Positions 56,429 through 64,000 of a stretch of DNA of 64,000 bases are shown here, piece by piece (the first letter of the stretch is position 1; the number at the start of each line of letters is the position of its first letter). The notes under the pieces are model-generated. The model worked only from the letters and a program-made list of their open reading frames with translations. It was not told where the DNA came from and did not search any database. The DNA comes from Clusia tigrina. Its lineage: Eukaryota > Arthropoda > Insecta > Diptera > Clusiidae. Location: positions 138,125,918 to 138,189,917 of the forward strand of contig OV050030.1 in NCBI GenBank assembly GCA_920105625.2, written 5' to 3'. A program made the position numbers and the translations under genes.

Positions 56429-56586
56429 AAAAGAAAAGAATAAAAACCGTGATAGAACCCAAACAAGGCGATTTAAAAAAAAAAAAAATTATTATAAGTA
56501 TGTAATATAGAGTTAAATCGATGCACATATTTGTTTGCAGTGCAAGAAAAATATTGTAGAGATTTAATGGAAGTTAGTTTCACTAA
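54105..56586 (+). other. E2 first 3' region
   Basis: Non-coding, colinear with the E1 3' region. It includes a 63-codon GTG-start frame at 55366-55557 (RRRGRRVISKPQ then an acidic tail) and an A-rich tract with (AT)n at 56368-56427. The 200-bp segment coding GVGEQTSGWF in E1 is missing. The polypurine tract and first bases of the following LTR are deleted at about 56586. Confidence 0.75.
56368..56427. repeat. (AT)n microsatellite
   Basis: About 29 AT units inside the A-rich tract of the E2 3' region, a place where E1 has only short AT runs. Confidence 0.95.
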
Positions 56587-56991
56587 TTCATTAAGACCGC
56601 ACATATTTTTAGGGTGCAAATATTGTAAATGAATAGTATTTATGCATTAATTATGATGTAAACTTTTAGGGTGTCACAGTTCCGCAGTCAAGCTGACGAG
56701 GGGCATTTAGAATGCACCGACGACACTTTTACTTTCAGTAGGTCAGTTGGCTTGAGCAACCGACACTAAATAATAATTGCGTAACTGGAACACCAGAAAA
56801 GTCAAGACGTAGACGGTAATGTTCATTTGTAAATAGTATATAAGAACTAGTATTTTAAGAATAAAGTCTCTTGTTGTTTTAAACCCAAAATAGTGCAGTG
56901 CTCATTTAACAAAGTGGTGTAGGTTTACAGGTTCCCGCGACAGGACATTCCAGAGGACGTTCTCGCCGACAAGCAGATAAGGACCCCAACA
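56587..56991 (+). repeat. internal truncated LTR of E1 type
   Basis: 405 bp matching the E1 LTR from its TTCATTAAG segment to the terminal GGACCCCAACA; the first 68-75 bp are missing. It is joined directly to RNase H coding sequence with no leader, gag or RT. Confidence 0.88.
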
Positions 56992-58297
56992 CTAGCCAGG
57001 TTCAGACACAAGTTGTCTGAGTATGATTTGGAAATCATATATAAACCTTGGAAATAGAATCTAAATGCGGACGCACTCAGTAGAGTACCGCAGGCACAGA
57101 AGGTATCAGTAGTGCAAACGCGGGCCTAAGCACGGTCAGATAAGCAGAAGGCCGAGAGAATTCAAGGGGATAAAAATGATGCTACAAGAGATGTTAGCAA
57201 TGCGGGTTTCGATGCCAAACAGCCAGTAATGTGGAATGGTTGGAGGATGAAAAAGATATCCAGGCTTTGTTAAAGGGTTTCCATGATTCACCCCTAGGTG
57301 GACCCCAGGGATTCTGGAAAACTCATGACAGAATTAGGCGAGTGTACGCGTGGAAAGGTATGCTCAGAGACATAAAAAATTATGTAAAGAGTTGCCCAAA
57401 GTGCCAGGCCAACAAAAGTTCAAGGCTGACAAAGATGCCAATGCTGTTAACTGACACACCAAAACAACCATTTGATAAAGATCACATGGATATTGCAGGT
57501 ATTTTACCTGAGACAGTTTCAGGAAACAAGTGCATATTGACGTCCAAGATGATTTCTCAGAGTATATGGCGTGTGTGGCTATACCCGATGCTGAAGCAAG
57601 TTCGGTGGCCAAAGCGTTCTTTCATGAAATTACAGCACGATACAACATACCTAAGTTTTTGATAACCGACAATGGTTCTACTTTTTTATCGAAATTGTTC
57701 TCAGAAACTTGTAAAATGCTGGGAATCAAGAAATTACACATAACACCATATCATCCCCAGGCGAATGGCTCATTGGAGCGTAGTCATCGACCTCTGGCCG
57801 AGTACTTGCGCAGTTTTGCCAAGGAAGATGGCTCGAATTGGGATCAATGGTTGACTACTGCAATGCATGTACACAATAATACTGTGCATGTATCAACGAA
57901 GCAAACTCCGTTTAGGACGCTCTACGGGTTTGATTTCAACATGCCAGCAAATCTGAAGCGCAAGTGTGCGCCAAAGTACAATGCTGATGACGCGAATAAA
58001 GTGCAAAAGTATCAGCTACAGCGAGCGCACGAATTGGTTAGAGAAAACCAGGATTGTGCTAAACGAATAGCCAGGGAAGCGTATAACAAGGTATTAAACC
58101 CGGTAGTTTTTCAAGTGGGTGACCGGGTACTAATGAAAAATCAGGCTAGGAGAAACAAATTCTCACCTGTGTGAATATTTCTGTATGTAGTAGCAGAGAT
58201 CCGCAGGCCCGTTACAACAGTAGTAACAATTAAGGACAAAAATAAAAAGCTACATGATAATTTGTTGAAATTATTCCATGTTCGACCACACAAGTAG
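56992..58297 (+). pseudogene. pol: E2 pol, second partial copy (RNaseH tail to IN)
   Basis: Starts in LARFRHKLSEYD (RNase H end). Stops occur near 57055 and 57128, a frameshift near 57540, and a TGA at 58172-58174 replaces Trp in the C-terminal domain. Integrase Asp residues are intact here (HMDIAG, ITDNGS), and SLERS is present, unlike the first copy. The zinc finger reads GGPQGFWKTH with Gln-adjacent His lost (GGHQ in E1). Confidence 0.88.
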
Positions 58298-61176
58298 ATT
58301 CATGTGTTAACAGTTTTAACAAGTGTAAACACAAGAATAACAACATAAACACGTACGTGTGTGTATCAAATAACACACACAGCGCCGATTTTCAAAGTCA
58401 ATGCCAGCAGAAGTGTGCCAATTAAACTCGAGCCAGTATAATTGACGTAATGAAAATGTGCTTATTAGGCACTATGGCCGAATGAAGACAGTAGGGAAAA
58501 ATATTTTTTAAATATTAAATGATAAAAAAAGGGTTCATTGCACGTAATTAAAAAATAAAATAAAATAATAAGACAGTCGTGGGTAAGTAATATAAAACAT
58601 AACTTCAAATATGTACATACTCGTACATACATACGACAGTGTACCCGTATGCAATGAAATTTGACGCATAAGCGTTAACGCCAGGCAACGGCACCGTTGC
58701 TGAAGTAAGAGTATATGTATATATGTGTATAAGATAAAGAATGAATGTACGAATGTATATTTAAAGAAGTAAGTATTCTAGTTAAGAGGAATGGGTATGT
58801 GCGTATGTATATTTTTGCAGATACTGCAGTAGGCTATATGTAAATATACATAGGTTTTTACTGTTTATTGATTAGGTAATTAGCGTATGGAAATTTGAAT
58901 AAGTGTTGTGTTGGGATATAAAAAAAAAGATGTATAGTTAATTGGGGAAAATAACGTTAGCAATTAATTCTAGGTAATTTAAAGCGCCTCGAATGTATAT
59001 GTGTAGCCATATACGAGCTAATTACAGGATGGAAAATAGAATCGTTAATGGATATATACATAACAGGCTAGAAGTAAATTTAAATAAAAAGTAATTGTAT
59101 GCGATGAAAGATATAGTCATGCAATGGACAAAGTTTTGACACAAACGGGATTATTTTATATAATCTGGTTTTTGTCGGAGGACCAATGAATTGGTTCAAA
59201 ACTGAAATGAGTGATAACTCACGTGTTGAAAAAGAGCACGAAAAATTAGTCGAAGCGAAACTGATGCCCTATATGGCAATAGTAACACATGGTCCAGTCC
59301 TCTTTTCCTCAAGGATGCAGTAGCGAATCCAAGAATTTAAGGGGAAAGGACGAGTGGACGCAAATTGAATGATATAGCATTCAATTATAGAATAAGCATG
59401 TTATAGAAATATTGTTTTTTTTAAATATATTCAGGAATAGCGTACTCGTATGTTTAAGAAAAGTTATAAATTAAAAAATTATTATCTGTGTAAAAGTTCA
59501 GATTAAAATTAAAGGTGGTTTCGAAAATAATTAATGTTACAGAAATTAATTATTTAAATTCTAAATCTATAAAGAAATAAATGTAGTAATCCAAACAAAA
59601 CAAAAATTATACTAAATAGGAAAATTATACCCAAGAGTAGATATAGTATATATAGTATATTTGTTTAAATATTATACAATTTTGAAATTGATTTATTAAA
59701 TTAGTTTATGAAATGTTCGGGTAAAATTAAACATAGAAAAATATCAAATTAAAATGTTAACTAGAAAAATTAAGAAAATTATTATAAGTATTCCGTTTTG
59801 ATTATGTGAACCGAAGCAGGAAGTTCCAGGAACAGCGCATATCGGAAGACGGTGCAGACTAAGGGACCAACGTATTATTCGTAAAGATGTGTTCTTGAAA
59901 ATCAGAGATTTCTGGCAGCTTCTCCAAGGTTTGGGAATCTGGTTGTGACCGCAAGAATGCCAACATATTAGATTGGGGATGAATGGCGACGGATGTAATT
60001 TTAATTTTGCGAAACGGCATATGGCCGCAGCATTTAAACCCGTTGTGGATGATTGATTGACAAGCAACGAAAAATAAGCAAGTTTCCTTGCGGAGTCATG
60101 TTTTGCATTGGACAGTTTAATATTACAATGTCCACCCAGTGTATCACGATCTCAACAGAATCGATTTTGAATAAGTTGAAGATGGGTAAAAGCTTAAGGA
60201 GGGTGACTGAAACCACCACCAAATATAATAAACAGAAGAAATTTGGCTCACGGAAGTTAATTGCTTCATTGAAGTATATGTCCAATTTAGAGTATGAACA
60301 TAGGAAATGTGATTTACATATGAAATATGATTTTAAAAAGAGGACGCAGAGACTGGTATCCGATCAGAGTACACAGATTACCTCATTAAGAGTGTATCTC
60401 AGAGAAATACAGATAGTCTACACGTCGAAGGCAACGAAAAAAAATACAATTATGAGAAAGCCAAAGAGTAACACTTCCACCATACAACGCATTGCTGCAA
60501 AGTAAGAAGGAGTATTGTAATCTCTCATGTATTCCAAATGTTTTTTACAAGTTGAATACTATAAGCAGAGGCAGTACCACATACAGCCGTGGGGCACGCT
60601 ATATAAATGGAAAGAAGAAGGCCACTAAAAGCAAAGTTTTAATGGCAAACCAGATCGCCAACCTATAACATCTTTGTACGTACCGATCCAGAAAGAAGGG
60701 AGGGGTATGCAGAGTTCATCGAGGGACTTCACTCTCGCAGGACGGACGTTACCAGGACCAACAATTGCAGAGGACCGTATTTATAAGAAGCGTAGCTAAA
60801 TATGTAATTAGTTTGTAGTTTTATTTGTATATACGCCAGTGAGAAAAGAGTCGATGAAACACCAAACATAGAAAGGGGAATATAACTAAAAAAAAGAGAC
60901 AAAAAAAATAGAGATAAAAGAACAAAATAAAACAAAAGAGAAAAAACTATAAAAGAAAGTAATAAGAGAAAAGAAAAAAATAATACAAAAGTAAAAAGAA
61001 AAGAATAGAATAATAGAACCCAAACAAGGCGAATTTGAAAAAAAAGAAGAAAAATTATACATACGAGTATGTACTATAGGTTTAAGAAAAAGCACAGATT
61101 GTTTAAAGTGCAGAAATGATTGTAAACTTTCATTAGAAGTTAGTTGCACTAACTTCTTTTAGAAAGAGGGGAGGGA
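58298..61176 (+). other. E2 second 3' region
   Basis: 58298-59160 follows the E1/E2 pattern. 59180-60670 is unlike either and may be specific to the type B family. It contains a 150-codon basic frame at 60053-60505. It ends with an A-rich tract and polypurine AGAAAGAGGGGAGGGA before the 3' LTR. Confidence 0.7.
60053..60505 (+). CDS. basic 150-aa ORF of unknown function in E2 3' region
   Basis: ATG to TAA, Lys/Arg-rich and Thr/Ser-rich (for example KKFGSRKLIASLKYMSNLE), with no membrane segment or known motif. Not present in E1 or in the first E2 3' region. Position after integrase is where env or accessory genes sit. It could be a degraded env remnant or chance. Confidence 0.3.
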   Translation: MIDKQRKISKFPCGVMFCIGQFNITMSTQCITISTESILNKLKMGKSLRRVTETTTKYNKQKKFGSRKLIASLKYMSNLEYEHRKCDLHMKYDFKKRTQRLVSDQSTQITSLRVYLREIQIVYTSKATKKNTIMRKPKSNTSTIQRIAAK

Positions 61177-61683
61177 TGTTGTAAGTTAGAATCAAGCTAC
61201 CTACGTGTAGTTGACTCACAGCATCGACTCCTAATAGATGCCACACTCTGTGGGATTAGCATGTGCTAAAATTATTTAACAGTAAAACATACTTTTAGGG
61301 TCCAAGTATTTTAAGCTAAAATGGTTTGTGTAATGTTATTATGTAAACTTTTAGGGTATTACAGTTCCTCAGTCGAGTCGACGAGGGCAGCGTAATGCAC
61401 CGTCGACACTTTTACTTGCAGTAGGTCAGTGGGCTTGAGCCACTGACACCAAATAACAATTGCGTAACTGGAACACCAGAAAGGTTTGTATTGTAATTGT
61501 AAATTGAAAATAGTATATAAGAACTAGGACTTTAAGAATAAAGCTTCTTGTGATTTTTATCTTGAAACCAGAAAGTGTCTGTGTGTTCTCATTTAGAGCT
61601 AGTAGTTTTAAAGTTTTCAGCTACGCGCCCAGCGGACCGAGACAGGACGTCTCTCGACGACAAGCAAGGACACCACCCCAACA
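61177..61683 (+). repeat. E2 3' LTR (type B)
   Basis: 507 bp, TGTTGTAAG... to ...CACCCCAACA, followed by the AGGT target duplication. Confidence 0.94.
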
Positions 61684-64000
61684 AGGTTCACCTTTGTTGC
61701 ATTTTCCTGGACGGTCTTCCATTTTGTTCTGCGTTGGCATTCCAGAAGATACTCATGTTTCCACCGGACTGAGAATTGTTGGGAGAGAACTTGAATCCTA
61801 CGCCATCGATTAAGAACGGAAAGAAAGGAGTTGTGGCTTCCGAGACGGCTGGTGCGAGAAGCGGACCTCCTACGAGAAAGTGCCCTGGGGTGAGTGGCTG
61901 GAGGTCGTCGGGATCGTCATTGAGTGCGCTAATCGGTCGTGAGTTCAGACATGCCTCGACGCGGGCTAATACGGTTGCCAACTCCTCGTACTTCCCACAG
62001 TCCCCCCATATGGGGAGCGTTTGGGGGTATAAAATGCCATTTCAATTAGTGAAACCAATGCTAAGTGGTTGCCTGATCCTTGGCTTCTCGAATCACTCTT
62101 GCGAACTCCATGCGTACTACCTTTTCTGCTCCCACACAATTCTTTCCGTTGTCGGAATAAATGTTAGCCGAACACCCCCGTCGCCCGATGAATCTAGGCT
62201 GGGCGGCTAAAAAGACCTGGGTACTTAAATCAGTGGTCGCTTCTAAATGGGCGGCCTTGGTGGCGAAACACACAAAGATGCACACGTAGGCTTTTGCCAT
62301 TTTGTACCTCCGCCCTTGAAATGGTTTGATTTCGAAAGGACCTGCAAACTCAACCCCCGTGGTACTGAACGGACGGAGGGTGGTGCGTTCCGGGTGCAAG
62401 GGTGCCATTATTTGGCTTAATCTGCGCTACTTCTCTACCAGACAGGTTTTACACCGTAAAATGGAACCTTTGACTAATACTTTCGCTCGTGGAACCCAGT
62501 ATTGAGTTCGGAGGAGCCGAAGCATGAGTTCATTTCCCCCGTGCAACGAGATCTGATGGATGAACTCCACCAGCCATCGCGTGAATTGTCCTTGGTAGGA
62601 TAGAATTTGTGGGTGACGTTCGGAAAACGGAATATGAGTGGAGTGCGCTAGGCGTTCGTTCACTCGAATGACCCATCTGAATGAAGAAAGGGGTTCAAGG
62701 TGAGCAGAGAGCTCGAATTTGAGATGGGTTGCCCGTTCTGAAGGCACCCATACTCCTCGGGGTAGTACATCTGCTGAGTATGGTTGCTATGAGAAGTGCA
62801 GCGGCAACGATCTCTGCATTCGTCAAGGGCGTCCCCGGAGGTGGAGCGGAGCTGCGCAGCGATCGCTTAGCGTATTTCTGAAAACATTTTATGTAGAAAA
62901 CTACCCGCAATCGCTGCGCAGCTCCTCCAGCACATCCGGGATAGGGATCTCCGAAGGTTGAGACCAGTCGTTTTGTTCTAGAGTAAGGCACCCAGGGCCG
63001 TTCCACCATAAGATATTGTGGACGAGCGCAGCCGGAGACACCCCCCGACTGGCAAGGTCAGCAGGATTGTATGCAGACTTTACATGCCTCCAGCAATTCA
63101 CACTTACTTTATTTGAGACGGTCATAACACGATTAGCGACAAAGGTCTTCCACGTATGAGGGGATTTGCGGAGCCAAGCTAATACAATCGTCGAGTCCGT
63201 CCAACAGAACAAGTTGTTGGAGGTGACTCCCACCTTCACTCGAAGTGCTGCCACCAATTCGGCTAACAATACCGCGCCACAGAGCTCTAAGCGGGGTAAG
63301 GACAACGTCTTTAGGGGTGCCACCCGCGATTTAGCCACCAACAAATGGGATGAGACGACATTTTCGCGCCAGCATCGAAAGACAGCGCAGCGGCGTACGA
63401 CGCTTGAGAAGCGTCGCAAAACGCATGAAGCTGGACAGCTACATCCGGCGCCGACCGAACCCATCGTGATATGAATCTGTGAGATGGCATCATATGCCCC
63501 AAGAATTCCCCCCAACGTCTGGAAGAAGCGGTTGTAAAGGATTCGTCCCAGTTGGGTTTGTCCGCCCAAATTCGCTGCATTAAGATCTTGGCCACGATTA
63601 CAATGTTGAGTTATAATTGACACCTTGCGTTTGGTGGCTCTTGGGTCGAATGGAGTGGGCTGGCGGTGGAAATAAAAGTGATCAGCTTGAGCGTTCCGCC
63701 GAATCCCTAGTGTCTTGGTCAATCTTGCTTCATCCAGCTTCAGGAAGTCCTCCCGGAGTAAGTGATCCGGAGGCAACGACCAGAGAATGGCTTCATTGTT
63801 AGCCGTCCACTTCCGCATAGAAAAGCCGGCAGAGTCGAGTGCACGGATCAGCTCATCTCGGGTTTGTATAGCTACGTTTACTTCATGTGTGCCGACTAAC
63901 GCGTCATCCACATACATACACTCTCACAACACCTGGGCTGCTAGTGGTAGGTATTCTTCAACGTCTGTCGCCAGCTGTTCTAGTGTTCTAATCGCTAGGT
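61684..64000 (-). pseudogene. pol: BEL2 pol (RT-RNaseH-IN), runs off window
   Basis: Minus strand. RT palm shows MYVDDALVG (63917), so the catalytic box is intact, followed by thumb and connection. RNase H ([16 protein letters not shown], 63311-63595) overlaps a shifted frame that continues to 62901 ([20 protein letters not shown]). The integrase finger is at 62427-62747 (LLRTQYWVPRAK, CKTC), the core at 62061-62408 (GVEFAGPFE, YSDNGKNCVG), and LNSRPISALNDDPDDLQPLT at 61688-61981. Frameshifts lie near 63400, 62900, 62420 and 62050. The gene continues at 47502 across E2; gag is outside the window. Confidence 0.87.

Larger units (their letters stand above)
47503..61683 (+). mobile_element. E2: 14.2-kb composite gypsy element
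   Basis: Plus strand, with 507-bp LTRs (type B) at 47503-48009 and 61177-61683 and target duplication AGGT (47499-47502, 61684-61687). The outer LTRs differ at about 9 positions. Inside are leader, gag, broken pol and a first 3' region. Then come a 5'-truncated LTR of the E1 type (56587-56991), a second partial pol, a second 3' region and a polypurine tract. The type B LTR shares only its central part with the E1 LTR. It inserted into BEL2 integrase, in the opposite orientation. Confidence 0.93.

Overview
This window is a heap of nested transposable elements from an animal genome, most likely a higher fly (inferred). The evidence is the mix of Ty3/gypsy and roo-like BEL/Pao retrotransposons, short 58-83 bp introns, an AT-rich background and the absence of any bacterial gene layout. 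No complete host gene is visible. The only host-like coding signal is a pair of coiled-coil exons near 31.4-31.9 kb.

Layout. (1) 1-6087: 3' part of a decayed Helitron (Rep plus PIF1-type helicase), interrupted at 1535-3251 by a solo LTR that carries a 58-bp hairpin minisatellite. (2) 6088-6846: two small AT-rich reading frames of unknown, possibly viral, origin. (3) 6851-7381: reverse-strand solo LTR; then diverged repeats, a CTCF-like motif and a tRNA-derived SINE. (4) 8951-38277: a segmental duplication. Copy A is 8951-9187 plus 19734-30270; copy B is 31855-38277. Copy A alone received three later insertions: gypsy element E1 (9192-19733, minus strand, intact pol, near-identical LTRs), deleted gypsy element E3 (21106-23823) and a Harbinger element (26058-27570). 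Copy B keeps the empty site for each. (5) 38562-46407: a roo-like BEL/Pao element (BEL1, minus strand) with gag, pol and a baculovirus-F-like env, all broken. (6) 46408-47284: mariner-type transposase remnant and a GC-rich repeat. (7) 47285-64000: a second BEL/Pao element (BEL2, minus strand), split by a 14.2-kb composite gypsy element (E2, 47503-61683, plus strand). E2 holds a second truncated LTR and a second partial pol inside it.

Relative ages come from LTR divergence counted by eye: E1 about 2 differences in 482 bp, E2 about 9 in 507 bp, E3 about 17 in 583 bp. Insertions in copy A only must postdate the duplication. Functionally this is a record of element competition and decay. Apart from E1, whose gag has one premature stop, every element shows frameshifts, deletions or lost catalytic residues.
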